64,000 bases of DNA from Dorea sp. CAG:317. GTDB taxonomy: Bacteria; Bacillota; Clostridia; Lachnospirales; Lachnospiraceae. The first letter of the stretch is position 1. Each line of letters opens with the position of its first letter. Positions 44,998 through 53,319 of the stretch are shown one piece after another. The notes beneath the pieces are model-generated. The model made no database searches and had not been told where the DNA came from. It worked only from the letters and a program-made list of their open reading frames with translations. The position numbers and the translations under genes were made by a program. The stretch lies in assembly GCA_000433535.1 (NCBI GenBank), contig FR892668.1, positions 23,313-87,312 of the forward strand. Reading direction: 5' to 3'.

Positions 44998-45645
44998 ATG
45001 AAAACTTGTATATTTGACTTGGATGGAACATTAACCGATACGCTGGAATCGATCACGTATTCTGTGCAGGAGACATTAAAAGAGATGGGACTTATGCCGA
45101 TCACGAAGGAACAGTGCTGTGCCTTTGTGGGGAATGGCGCAAGAGTTTTGATAGAGAAATCCCTGGATGCGGGCGGAGATAAGAATGCTGCCCGTATCGA
45201 AGAGGGAATGGAAGTGTACGGACGTATATTTGATGAGAACTGTACATATCATGTAACACCTTATGATGGAATTGAAGAACTTCTGAAAACACTCAAAGCG
45301 CAGGGTGTGAAACTGGCAGTGCTTTCTAACAAGCCACACAGACAGACTGTTAAGGTGGTAAGAGAAATTTTTGGAGAAGATGTCTTTGACTGTGCATGGG
45401 GGCAGCAGGAAGGCATTCAGAGGAAGCCGGACCCGGAAGCGGTATTCAAGATTCTTGAGAAGCTTGGAGGAACAAAGGAGGAGTGTCTCTACATCGGTGA
45501 TTCAGAAGTGGATGTAAAGACCGGTCATAATGCAGGAGTTCGGACGATCAGTGCCGCATGGGGATTTCGAACAGAAGAAGAATTAAAAGCTGCTGGGGCA
45601 GAGGTAATCATCAGAGAACCTTTGGAACTCTTGCAGTTTGTATAA
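44998..45645 (+). CDS. HAD family phosphatase, phosphoglycolate phosphatase-like
   Basis: 215 residues. HAD motif I CIFDLDGTLTDT at the very start, motif II LAVLSNKPH, Lys motif III RKPDPEAVFKIL, and motif IV YIGDSEVDVKTGHNAG. The helical cap between motifs I and II is of the beta-phosphoglucomutase/Gph type. The substrate is not predictable. ATG 44998 is preferred (AAGGAGG 10 bases before); GTG 44992 is a near alternative. The upstream part of the frame is excluded because it begins in the promoter -35. Confidence 0.88.
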   Translation: MKTCIFDLDGTLTDTLESITYSVQETLKEMGLMPITKEQCCAFVGNGARVLIEKSLDAGGDKNAARIEEGMEVYGRIFDENCTYHVTPYDGIEELLKTLKAQGVKLAVLSNKPHRQTVKVVREIFGEDVFDCAWGQQEGIQRKPDPEAVFKILEKLGGTKEECLYIGDSEVDVKTGHNAGVRTISAAWGFRTEEELKAAGAEVIIREPLELLQFV

Positions 45646-45667
45646 AAGGATCAGAAGGGAGGATGGA

Positions 45668-45934
45668 ATGATGTATGAGTACGATGAAGAGTGTCTAAAG
45701 ACATTTCTTAAGAATCAGTCACAGCTTTTTGACGAACCGGTGGCAGAGTCCATTGAGGAAGCAGAAGCTTTTTTGGAAGACTGTATGGCAGCAGTGGTAG
45801 ACAACATTGACGAAGTACGGGACTTCCTGGACGGAGAAGGCTTGGATGTAGACGGAATGTCATCAGAAGAGCTGGAGGAAGCCTCAGAAGTATTTGCACT
45901 TCCAGACGGAAGATATCTGATCGTGGAAGGATAA
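45668..45934 (+). CDS. Small acidic protein, unknown
   Basis: 88 residues, strongly acidic with many Glu and Asp. Helical-looking sequence (SIEEAEAFLEDCMAAVVDNIDEVRDFLD) ends in LPDGRYLIVEG. No signal or membrane segment. I do not recognise a family. It lies 22 bases after the HAD gene with AGGGAGG upstream, so it is cotranscribed. The ATG at 45668 or 45671 may be used. Confidence 0.65.
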   Translation: MMYEYDEECLKTFLKNQSQLFDEPVAESIEEAEAFLEDCMAAVVDNIDEVRDFLDGEGLDVDGMSSEELEEASEVFALPDGRYLIVEG

Positions 45935-45959
45935 GCATGAAAAAAGAGGGAAAAATAAG

Positions 45960-45991
45960 AAGCCATAGCATTTAATCAGCTATGGCTTTTT
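45960..45991. terminator. Bidirectional terminator between convergent genes
   Basis: AAGCCATAGC 45960-45969 and GCTATGGCTT 45979-45988 form a perfect 10-bp stem around ATTTAATCA, with T on the + side and A before the stem. The minus-strand gene's stop codon (45972-45974) lies in the loop, so the right arm is coding sequence for that gene. Confidence 0.82.
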
Positions 45992-46403
45992 CTAATGCTT
46001 CGCGGATTGCATTTACAATAATCTGCGAAGTATAAGGATTATCATTGGAATACTCAATGTTTTCCAATGATTGTTTCTCGTAGATCTGCTCGGCAATATT
46101 TTCGATTGCAGGCTGTACGAGTGGATACATGGCTGCCACGGATTCGTCCAGATTGGAGAAACGAATGGAATTAATATGGGATTCATCGACTGATACTTCT
46201 ACTTCGAGCGCCGTATTATTCAGAGAAACGGTGGAAGTATAAGTTCCGGGGATATATTTTGATTCTGTAGCGGCAGCTTCTTTATTTTTCGGAAGAAACA
46301 TAAATAGCAGCAATAAGATAAATACAATCGCCAGTATGGCAAATACTGCGGTATAAATGATTTCCTTCATATGCAGTACAACAATTTTTGTTTTGGAACT
46401 CAT
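45972..46403 (-). CDS. Membrane-anchored FMN_bind-like protein
   Basis: 143 residues on the minus strand. One N-terminal membrane span (IIYTAVFAILAIVFILLLLFMFL) precedes an extracellular domain: YIPGTYTSTVSLNNTALEVEVSV, then a helix and SNDNPYTSQIIVNAIREALEKAI. The strand-turn-strand plus terminal YTS...A..AL layout recalls FMN_bind domains (flavinylated via SGATYTS-like threonines), but the motif is altered to NPYTSQ. Flavin attachment is therefore uncertain. ATG at 46401-46403 with CAGGAGGTC upstream; the longer minus frame to 47000 overlaps pth and is rejected. Confidence 0.62.
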   Translation of the reverse strand: MSSKTKIVVLHMKEIIYTAVFAILAIVFILLLLFMFLPKNKEAAATESKYIPGTYTSTVSLNNTALEVEVSVDESHINSIRFSNLDESVAAMYPLVQPAIENIAEQIYEKQSLENIEYSNDNPYTSQIIVNAIREALEKAIAD

Positions 46404-46493
46404 AATGACCTCCTGTAAATTTTTCGTGATAGATTCACTTTCTATAATGTATGAAGGAATGTATAAAAATATGCACAGGAGTTTCTTTTTTTC

Positions 46494-46522
46494 GTGACAA
46501 ACGCAAGGACTTCCTGTAGAAT
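46494..46522 (+). promoter_or_regulatory. pth promoter
   Basis: GTGACA 46494-46499 and TAGAAT 46517-46522 with a 17-base spacer, in the divergent gap with the FMN_bind-like gene. Confidence 0.65.
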
Positions 46523-46550
46523 GTATAAGAGAAAATGGAGAGTGATAGAG

Positions 46551-47135
46551 ATGTATATAATTGCAGGACTGGGAAATCCGACATCCCAATATGAGGGAAC
46601 GAGACATAATGCCGGGTTTGATGTCATAGATGTGATAGCAGAAAAATATAATATTTCTGTAGACGGTAAGAAGAACAGAGCTTATATCGGTAAGGGCATG
46701 ATTGAAGGACAGAAAGTGATCCTTGCAAAACCGCAGACATATATGAATCTGAGCGGAGAAAGTATCCGCGGGCTCGTAGACTATTTTAAGGTAGATGAGG
46801 CACAGGAACTCTTGATTATTTATGATGATATCAGTCTTCCGCCGGGACAGATCCGCATCCGTAAGAAAGGAAGCGCAGGGGGACATAACGGGATGAAGAG
46901 TATCATTCAGCACCTTGGCACGGATGTATTTATGAGGATCAAAGTCGGGGTGGGAGAAAAACCGAAAAAATATGATCTGGCAGATTATGTACTCAGTCAT
47001 TTCACAAAAGAAGAGAGAGAGGAAATGAAAGAGGGATATGAAAAATCGGCAGAAGCTGCCGCAATGATCTTACGCGGTGATGTGGAAGCTGCCATGAATG
47101 AATATAATCGCAAAGTAAAGCCAAAGGAGGCGTAA
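46551..47135 (+). CDS. pth: Peptidyl-tRNA hydrolase
   Basis: 194 residues. It frees tRNA from stalled peptidyl-tRNA. Motifs: YIIAGLGNPTSQYEGTRHNAGF with the catalytic His, KPQTYMNLSGES, IIYDDISLPPGQIRIR, GSAGGHNGMKSI, and RIKVGVG. ATG 46551 is chosen because it starts the family's usual N terminus; the frame upstream to 46494 begins in the promoter. mfd follows 5 bases on. In B. subtilis the fin gene separates the two, but it is absent here. Confidence 0.97.
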   Translation: MYIIAGLGNPTSQYEGTRHNAGFDVIDVIAEKYNISVDGKKNRAYIGKGMIEGQKVILAKPQTYMNLSGESIRGLVDYFKVDEAQELLIIYDDISLPPGQIRIRKKGSAGGHNGMKSIIQHLGTDVFMRIKVGVGEKPKKYDLADYVLSHFTKEEREEMKEGYEKSAEAAAMILRGDVEAAMNEYNRKVKPKEA

Positions 47136-47140
47136 GAGAT

Positions 47141-50100
47141 ATGCAGGCCTTAAAGGGACCGCTGACAGAACTGGCTGAATTTGAAGAAATTAATAAAAAC
47201 AGGATGGAACATCCCGGAATGCTGTGCATTTCGGGATGTGTAAATTCACAAAAAACACATATGATGTATGCACTTAGCGATGGCATTGCTCATAAGGTCA
47301 TCGTTTGTTCCAGTGAATCAAAAGCAAGGCAGGTCTATGAAGAATACCGGATGCTGGATACAGATACGTACCTCTATCCTGCTAAGGATCTGCTTTTTTA
47401 TCAGGCGGATATTCGCAGTAAAGAGCTTGTGAAAGCGCGGATGGAAGTGTTGGCGGCATTGATCGAGAAAAAGGCGGCAGTGGTTGTCACAAGCATTGAT
47501 GCTTTTATGGACTGCCTGCTTCCGCGAGAGGTGATAAGAGAAAGAGTCATTTCCATCGGAGCTGAAGATACGGTAGATTTAGAGGAACTGATCCGGAAGC
47601 TTGTGTGGGTCGGGTATGAACGGGAGGCGGAAATATCCGGTCCCGGCCAATTTGCAGTGCGCGGAGGGATTCTGGATGTCTACCCTCTGACGGAGGAACT
47701 TCCGATTCGTATTGAATTGTGGGGGGATGAAGTGGATTCCATTCGTACCTTTGATGTGGATACACAGCGTTCTGTTGAAAATTTAAGTGAAGTATTCCTG
47801 TATCCTGCTTCGGAGTTCCCTACAGAGGAAGATCAAAGAGTTTCTTTTTTACAGTATTTTGATCCGAAAGACACACTTTTGTATCTTGATGAACCAGTTC
47901 GAATTCTGGAAAAGGGAGAAGGAGTCGAGAAGGAATTTATAGAAGCGGGCAAGAGACGTGTGGAGGCAGGGTACGAAGTTTCAAATGAAGAGATGAAACT
48001 TTATGGCGTGTCAGAAGTTGTAAAAGAAATGAATCGATATTGCGGTGTAGGCTTTTTTACACTGCCAATGAAAGCAAAAGGTTTCGAAGTGCGGGGCTCC
48101 TATGATTTGCAGACCAAGAGCGTCAATCCATATAACCGGAGCTTTGAATTGTTGACGCAGGATCTGAAGAGGCTTAAGAGAAATGGATATCGGGTGGTTC
48201 TTTTGTCCGGTTCCCGTACAAGGGCAAGACGTCTTGCGGAAGATTTAAGAGATTACAATTTGAGTAGTTATTACAGTGACGATATGGAGCGGGAGGTACA
48301 GCCCGGGGAAATTATGACTGCATACGGGCATATTACCGAAGGATATGAGTATCCCCTCCTTAAATTTACTGTGATTGCTGAGAGCGATATTTTTGGAAAT
48401 GTAAAGAAAAAGAAAAAACGAAAAATATACGAGGGGCGGAAGATTCAGAGCTTTTCTGAACTTAAGCCCGGCGATTATGTGGTGCATGAAAATCACGGGC
48501 TGGGCATCTATCAGGGGATTGAAAAGATCGAAGTAGATCGGGTTGCCAAAGACTATATGAAGATTGCCTATGATAAAGGCGGGAATCTCTATATACCGGC
48601 AACGCAGCTTGATCTGATCCAGAAGTATGCAAGTGCAGATGCCAAAAAACCGAAACTGAACCGTCTGGGAAGCCAGGATTGGGTGAAGACGAAGACGAGA
48701 GTCCGCGGAGCTGTCAAAGAGATTGCCAAAGATCTGGTGGAACTATACGCGGCAAGACAGAATCAGGAGGGGTTTGTCTATGGGAAAGATACTGTCTGGC
48801 AAAAGGAATTTGAGGAAATGTTTCCTTTCGAAGAGACCGAAGATCAGCTTCTTGCAATCGAAGCAGTAAAGCGCGATATGGAAAGCTCGAAGATTATGGA
48901 TCGTCTGATCTGCGGAGATGTGGGATACGGTAAGACTGAGATTGCAATTCGTGCAGCCTTTAAGGCGGTGCAGGAGAGTAAGCAGGTTGTATATCTTGTG
49001 CCGACAACGATTCTTGCACAGCAGCATTATCATACATTCCAGCAGCGTATGCGGGATTTTCCGGTGCGAGTGGATCTTATGTGCAGATTTCGAACTTCTG
49101 CACAGCAGAAGAAGACTATTGAAGATACGAAAAAAGGTCTGGTAGATATCGTGATCGGAACCCACAGGGTGTTGAGTGACGATCTGAAATTCAAAGATCT
49201 GGGACTTCTGATCATTGATGAGGAACAGCGTTTTGGTGTTCAGCATAAGGAGAAGATTAAAAAGTTAAAAGAAAATGTAGATGTGCTTACGTTGACTGCA
49301 ACGCCGATTCCACGAACGCTGCACATGAGCCTGATCGGGATTCGTGATATGAGTGTGCTTGAGGAAGCTCCCCAGGATCGTATGCCGATTCAGACGTATG
49401 TCATGGAGTACAATGATGAGATGGTGCGGGAAGCGATTGAGAGAGAATGCGCAAGATCCGGACAGGTCTATTATGTATATAACCGTGTGGAAGATATTGC
49501 AGAGATAGCTGCGCATATCCAGAAACTGGTGCCGGATGTCAATGTGGCATTTGCCCACGGTCAGATGCGGGAACAGGAGTTGGAACGCATCATGTGCGAT
49601 TTTATTGACGGAGAGATTGATGTGCTGGTCTCTACGACTATTATTGAGACAGGGCTCGATATTTCTAACGTAAATACAATGATCATCCATGACGCGGATC
49701 GTCTGGGACTTTCTCAGTTGTATCAGCTTCGTGGACGAGTGGGGAGATCTAACCGCATGGCATATGCGTTTCTTTTGTATCGAAGGGACAAGATGCTAAA
49801 AGAAATCGCGGAGAAACGTCTGGCAGCTATTCGTGAATTTACAGATCTTGGTTCCGGGTTTAAGATTGCGATGCGAGATCTGGAGATCCGCGGAGCCGGA
49901 AATCTTCTGGGAGCGCAACAGCATGGTCATATGGAAGCAGTGGGGTATGATCTCTACTGCAAAATGCTCAATGAAGCGGTCAAACATCTAAAAGGAGAGA
50001 TGGAAGAGGAAGATTATACTACGACCATCGATCTGAATATCGATGCATACATTCCGGATACTTACATTTCCAATGAATATCAGAAGCTTGATATTTATAA

Positions 50101-50479
50101 GAGGATTGCGGCAATTGAGTCAGAAGAAGAGATGGAAGATATGGTCGAAGAGTTGATTGACCGTTTTGGAGATATCCCGAAGAAGGTGGAAATGCTTCTT
50201 ACAGTGGCACAGCTAAAAGCGCTGGCGCATAAGGTCTATGTGACAGCCGTGGAACAAAAGGGGGACACATATACCTTTGCCATGTATGAACGGGCAAAAG
50301 TATGCCCGGAGAAAATACCGGCGCTTCTCAAAGAATTCCGGGATGACCTTGCTTTTAAGGCAGAGCCGCCGACGTTTATTTATCGGAAGAAGCGGATCAA
50401 TAAGAGAGATAAGACGGAGAGTGCGCTGGAAGTTGTGAAAAATGTGTTAATTGGTATAAAAGGATTGCTTGGCAATTAA
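47141..50479 (+). CDS. mfd: Transcription-repair coupling factor Mfd
   Basis: 1112 residues. UvrB-like N-terminal modules; an RNA polymerase-interacting domain around 440-500 (LKPGDYVVHENHGLGIYQGI); a RecG-like translocase with Walker A GDVGYGKTEIAIRA, DEEQRFG (DEEQ box), and motif VI QLRGRVGRSNRMAYA; and the TRCF C-terminal domain. It displaces stalled RNA polymerase and recruits UvrA. In other Clostridia and bacilli it follows pth, as here. Confidence 0.98.
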   Translation: MQALKGPLTELAEFEEINKNRMEHPGMLCISGCVNSQKTHMMYALSDGIAHKVIVCSSESKARQVYEEYRMLDTDTYLYPAKDLLFYQADIRSKELVKARMEVLAALIEKKAAVVVTSIDAFMDCLLPREVIRERVISIGAEDTVDLEELIRKLVWVGYEREAEISGPGQFAVRGGILDVYPLTEELPIRIELWGDEVDSIRTFDVDTQRSVENLSEVFLYPASEFPTEEDQRVSFLQYFDPKDTLLYLDEPVRILEKGEGVEKEFIEAGKRRVEAGYEVSNEEMKLYGVSEVVKEMNRYCGVGFFTLPMKAKGFEVRGSYDLQTKSVNPYNRSFELLTQDLKRLKRNGYRVVLLSGSRTRARRLAEDLRDYNLSSYYSDDMEREVQPGEIMTAYGHITEGYEYPLLKFTVIAESDIFGNVKKKKKRKIYEGRKIQSFSELKPGDYVVHENHGLGIYQGIEKIEVDRVAKDYMKIAYDKGGNLYIPATQLDLIQKYASADAKKPKLNRLGSQDWVKTKTRVRGAVKEIAKDLVELYAARQNQEGFVYGKDTVWQKEFEEMFPFEETEDQLLAIEAVKRDMESSKIMDRLICGDVGYGKTEIAIRAAFKAVQESKQVVYLVPTTILAQQHYHTFQQRMRDFPVRVDLMCRFRTSAQQKKTIEDTKKGLVDIVIGTHRVLSDDLKFKDLGLLIIDEEQRFGVQHKEKIKKLKENVDVLTLTATPIPRTLHMSLIGIRDMSVLEEAPQDRMPIQTYVMEYNDEMVREAIERECARSGQVYYVYNRVEDIAEIAAHIQKLVPDVNVAFAHGQMREQELERIMCDFIDGEIDVLVSTTIIETGLDISNVNTMIIHDADRLGLSQLYQLRGRVGRSNRMAYAFLLYRRDKMLKEIAEKRLAAIREFTDLGSGFKIAMRDLEIRGAGNLLGAQQHGHMEAVGYDLYCKMLNEAVKHLKGEMEEEDYTTTIDLNIDAYIPDTYISNEYQKLDIYKRIAAIESEEEMEDMVEELIDRFGDIPKKVEMLLTVAQLKALAHKVYVTAVEQKGDTYTFAMYERAKVCPEKIPALLKEFRDDLAFKAEPPTFIYRKKRINKRDKTESALEVVKNVLIGIKGLLGN

Positions 50480-50493
50480 AAACAAGATATAAT
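50465..50493 (+). promoter_or_regulatory. prsA promoter
   Basis: TTGCTT 50465-50470 and a perfect TATAAT 50488-50493 with a 17-base spacer, overlapping the end of mfd. Confidence 0.78.
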
Positions 50494-50528
50494 AAAAAAG
50501 TTAACGGTACTAAGGAGGGTATGGAGAG

Positions 50529-51593
50529 ATGAAAAAGAAAGCATTGATATTATTTATGACAGGAATGCTTGCGACAACTTCTCTTACGGGCTGTGGTTCA
50601 TGGAACGGAGATGATGTGGCTCTGACAGTTGGAAAGGAAGAGATTTCAGCAGATGTCGCAAACTTTTATGCAAGATATACGCAGGCAACATATGAAACTT
50701 ATTATAGTGCATATCTGGGAGAGGATATGTGGAATTCCGAGGCGGAAAAAGGAAAGACTTATGAAGAGTCTGTAAAAGATTCTGTCGCAGGAGAATTAGA
50801 AGCAATGGCACTTTGTGATGCACATAAGAAAGACTATGATGTTGCACTTACGGACGAAGAAAAGGCTTCCATCAAGAAAGCAGCGAAAAGTTTCTCGGAG
50901 GATAACGGACTGGAGCAGAAGGAAAAGGTATCCGGACAAGAGAAAACTGTAGAGAAAGTATTTACTATGATGTTGGTAAGTTCCAAGGTAAGAACAGCCA
51001 TTGAGGCAGGCGCAGATACAGAAGTGTCTGATGAAGAGGCAGCTCAGAAGAAGATGCAGTATGTGTTATTCTCTAATACCAAGACAACGGAAGAGGGAGA
51101 AACACAGGAACTTACAGAGGACGAGAAGAAAGAAGCAAAAGCAAATGCTGAGAAACTCGCAGAAGCTGCAAAAAACGGAGGCGATCTGACTGCACTTGCA
51201 GCAGAGTATTCATTAGAAACATCAGAAGCTTCTTTTGACAGTGAGTCAGAGACACCGGATGCGGATCTTGTAAAAGCTGCAGATCAGTTGGGTGAAAATG
51301 AAGTGACCGATGTGATTGAGACATCCGCAGGGTATTATGTAGGTAAAGTGGTAAGTCTTATGGATGCAGATGCTACTGCAAGTAAAAAAGAAGAGATCGT
51401 TAATGAGAGAAAGGCTGAACTTTACAATAAAACTGTAGAAGAATGGAAAGAAGATACCGAGATCAAAGTGCACAAAAATGTGTGGAAGAAAATTGATTTC
51501 AATGATCTGAGCGTGATAATGAAGCAGGAAGTAACGCAGCCATACAGCAACGAGCTTCAGACAGATGATCAGGCAGAAGCACAGGGACAATAA
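50529..51593 (+). CDS. prsA: PrsA/SurA-like foldase lipoprotein
   Basis: 354 residues. Signal peptide with lipobox LTGC (Cys about 22), then a SurA-N-like helical domain and a parvulin-like region (MQYVLFSNTKTTEEGE, a helix rich in Ala, DLTALAAEYSLET, ENEVTDVIETSAGYYVGKVVSL). A C-terminal helical tail follows. It should act outside the membrane in folding secreted proteins. The PPIase loop is lengthened and less canonical than in B. subtilis PrsA, so isomerase activity is uncertain. Starts at ATG 50529 after AAGGAGG. Confidence 0.87.
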   Translation: MKKKALILFMTGMLATTSLTGCGSWNGDDVALTVGKEEISADVANFYARYTQATYETYYSAYLGEDMWNSEAEKGKTYEESVKDSVAGELEAMALCDAHKKDYDVALTDEEKASIKKAAKSFSEDNGLEQKEKVSGQEKTVEKVFTMMLVSSKVRTAIEAGADTEVSDEEAAQKKMQYVLFSNTKTTEEGETQELTEDEKKEAKANAEKLAEAAKNGGDLTALAAEYSLETSEASFDSESETPDADLVKAADQLGENEVTDVIETSAGYYVGKVVSLMDADATASKKEEIVNERKAELYNKTVEEWKEDTEIKVHKNVWKKIDFNDLSVIMKQEVTQPYSNELQTDDQAEAQGQ

Positions 51594-51612
51594 AAAAATA
51601 GACGAATCAAAG

Positions 51613-51670
51613 AAAAACTGTCGTGTGGAAGAAAATACTTCGTTAGATTCTTCGGTACGACAGTTTTTTT
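51613..51670 (+). terminator. Terminator of prsA
   Basis: AAAAACTGTCGT 51613-51624 pairs with ACGACAGTTTTT 51657-51668, continuing in T. The 32-base loop contains a further small hairpin. Confidence 0.85.
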
Positions 51671-51681
51671 GATACGTAAGT

Positions 51682-51702
51682 GACAGGGGTCAGAGCCTGT
51701 TT
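51682..51702. repeat. Degenerate half of the rnjA-trmR repeat
   Basis: CAGGGGTCAGAGCCTGTTT resembles the left arm of the palindrome at 3338-3352 (shared GGGG, C, AGCCT and TTT positions). The matching right arm is missing. It lies just beyond the yqeY stop. Confidence 0.3.
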
Positions 51703-51704
51703 GG

Positions 51705-52151
51705 CTATTGCATGAACGTCATAAGGATATCATTGACAAGCTTTCCGTCCGCTTTTCCTTTTACTTTTGGCATCAGAACCTTCATGATTTTTCCTTTGTC
51801 TTTGGCAGTAGGTGCTTCAACGCCGACTTCACTCAAAGTAGTAGTGATGACCTCACGGATCTCTGCTTCATCCATCATCTTTGGAGCATACTGTTCCAGA
51901 ACGCTCAGACGGCGGTTACATTCTTCGATGATCTCTGTGCGGTCGGCAGGTGTCATGTCCAGAGTTTCTTTTGTCTGTTTCACTTCTTTTAAGATTACCT
52001 GAATTTCTTCTTCGGGTGTCAGCTCAGAACGCTTATCAATAGCTTTATTTTTAAGTGCTGCAAGCAGCATGGATAAAGTTTCTTTTGTGTCTTTGTCTCC
52101 GGCTTTCATAGCCTTCACCATGTCAGCTCTTACTTCATCGATTTTACTCAT
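51705..52151 (-). CDS. GatB/YqeY domain protein
   Basis: 148 residues, minus strand, all alpha. It starts MSKIDEVRADMVKAMKAGDK and includes LSMLLAALKNKAIDKR, then LTPEEEIQVILKEVKQTKET and a GKLVNDIL end. YqeY proteins match the tail domain of the GatB amidotransferase and may bind tRNA; their role is unproven. GGAGG lies before the ATG at 52149-52151. Single gene, convergent with prsA and divergent from spoVT. Confidence 0.93.
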   Translation of the reverse strand: MSKIDEVRADMVKAMKAGDKDTKETLSMLLAALKNKAIDKRSELTPEEEIQVILKEVKQTKETLDMTPADRTEIIEECNRRLSVLEQYAPKMMDEAEIREVITTTLSEVGVEAPTAKDKGKIMKVLMPKVKGKADGKLVNDILMTFMQ

Positions 52152-52232
52152 AGTTTTAATCCTCCATAATTGTTGCTTTGTTTAAAAGATACTGTTTAGA
52201 GTTTAACACAAAGAAAGACTTGTTATCAAGAC

Positions 52233-52263
52233 TGTATAATTTCTTATTTCATTACAGATACTA
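52233..52263 (+). promoter_or_regulatory. Sigma-G-like promoter of spoVT
   Basis: TGTATA at 52233-52238 and GATACTA at 52257-52263 with an 18-base spacer fit the sigma-G pattern TGNATA-N17/18-CATACTA with one mismatch. A sigma-A reading of the embedded TATAAT lacks a -35. spoVT is sigma-G-dependent in B. subtilis. Confidence 0.65.
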
Positions 52264-52302
52264 TTTCCAGAATTGGAAAGTACAGTAGATGGAGGATTTT
52301 TT

Positions 52303-52851
52303 ATGAAGGCAACAGGTATTGTGAGAAGAATCGATGATCTGGGAAGAGTTGTGATTCCGAAGGAGATTCGGCGTACTTTAAGAATTCGGGAGGGCGATCC
52401 ACTTGAAATTTTTACGGATCGGGAAGGTGAGGTTATTTTGAAAAAATATTCTCCTATTGGGGAATTGTCTGCGTTTGCGAGACAATATGCAGAGAGTCTT
52501 GCCCATGTATCGGGATGCCTTGCTTTTATCTGTGATATGGATCAGGTGATTGCTGCAGCCGGATCAGGGAAAAAAGAAGTGGAGGAGCAGTATATCAGTA
52601 AACCATTGGAAAAGGTGTTGGAGGCAAGAAGAGCACAATGCGCTTCTTCAGATGATAAAAAATATGTGAAAGTCTTAGCAGAGCAGGAAGAAAATTATTC
52701 CTGGGAGATTATTCAACCGATTCTTTGTGAGGGGGATGTGATTGGAGGAGTCGTTCTGCTTTTAAAAGAAGGGAAAAAGAAGTTTTCACAGACAGAAGAA
52801 AGACTTGCAACCTGTGCCGCAGATTTTTTGGGACGTCAAATGGAATCTTAA
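52303..52851 (+). CDS. spoVT: Stage V sporulation protein T (AbrB-type regulator)
   Basis: 182 residues. The N-terminal swapped-hairpin AbrB domain is MKATGIVRRIDDLGRVVIPK through REGDPLEIF; the C-terminal half is GAF-like. SpoVT modulates sigma-G-dependent genes in the forespore. ATG 52303 is chosen, with GGAGG upstream and the typical SpoVT N terminus; the frame continues to 52273 without support. A sigma-G-like promoter precedes it. In B. subtilis spoVT follows mfd; here prsA and yqeY intervene. Confidence 0.95.
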   Translation: MKATGIVRRIDDLGRVVIPKEIRRTLRIREGDPLEIFTDREGEVILKKYSPIGELSAFARQYAESLAHVSGCLAFICDMDQVIAAAGSGKKEVEEQYISKPLEKVLEARRAQCASSDDKKYVKVLAEQEENYSWEIIQPILCEGDVIGGVVLLLKEGKKKFSQTEERLATCAADFLGRQMES

Positions 52852-52868
52852 TGGCATAAAAAAGGGGC

Positions 52869-52903
52869 AACTCTCATACCTTGTGATAGACAAGGAGGGA
52901 GTT
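52869..52903 (+). promoter_or_regulatory. Hairpin sequestering the ribosome site of the TIGR04086 gene
   Basis: AACTCTC 52869-52875 pairs with GGGAGTT 52897-52903, and CCTTGT 52879-52884 with ACAAGG 52890-52895, around a GATAG loop. The right arm contains the AAGGAGGG ribosome site for the ATG at 52907. Confidence 0.6.
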
Positions 52904-52906
52904 TAC

Positions 52907-53281
52907 ATGGAGAGACAGGAAAAACGGGAAACAAAAATAGTATGGATGTTAAAGTCGCTGCTATTTTCTTATGTAGTAACAGGTATGTTGCTGGCGCTTC
53001 TTACGGTGCTGCTCTATAAGTTTGAACTGGATGAACAATTAGTGTCTGCAGCAATTGTCGCAATCTATGTATTGGCGACTATGGCGGGAGGACTGGTGAT
53101 AGGAAAGCTTGTCAAAGTCCGAAGGTTCTTATGGGGGCTTGGTTTGGGTGCGGCATATTTTGCTTTGCTGATGCTGATTACACTTGGCGTCTACCATACG
53201 CTGAACGGGAATGCGGTAAATATGATAACTGCGTTCATTCTGTGCTCGGGCGGAGGGATGATCGGGGGAATGATTTCATAG
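52907..53281 (+). CDS. TIGR04086-like four-span membrane protein
   Basis: 124 residues with four hydrophobic segments (SLLFSYVVTGMLLALLTVLLY, AAIVAIYVLATMAGGLVIGKL, LGLGAAYFALLMLITLGVY, MITAFILCSGGGMIGGMIS). Glycine-rich inner helices and this size match TIGR04086/YrzE membrane proteins of unknown function. ATG 52907 is used with GGAGGG upstream. The ribosome site sits in a hairpin. The nearest neighbour downstream starts 38 bases later. Confidence 0.75.
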   Translation: MERQEKRETKIVWMLKSLLFSYVVTGMLLALLTVLLYKFELDEQLVSAAIVAIYVLATMAGGLVIGKLVKVRRFLWGLGLGAAYFALLMLITLGVYHTLNGNAVNMITAFILCSGGGMIGGMIS

Positions 53282-53319
53282 GAAATGATGAAAAGAGCTG
53301 TAGAAAGGATGGCGATGAT

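Noticed and set aside
45972..47000. 342-codon minus-strand frame covering the FMN_bind-like gene and pth
   Set aside because: Only the last 143 codons have a ribosome site and protein-like content; the rest is antisense to pth.
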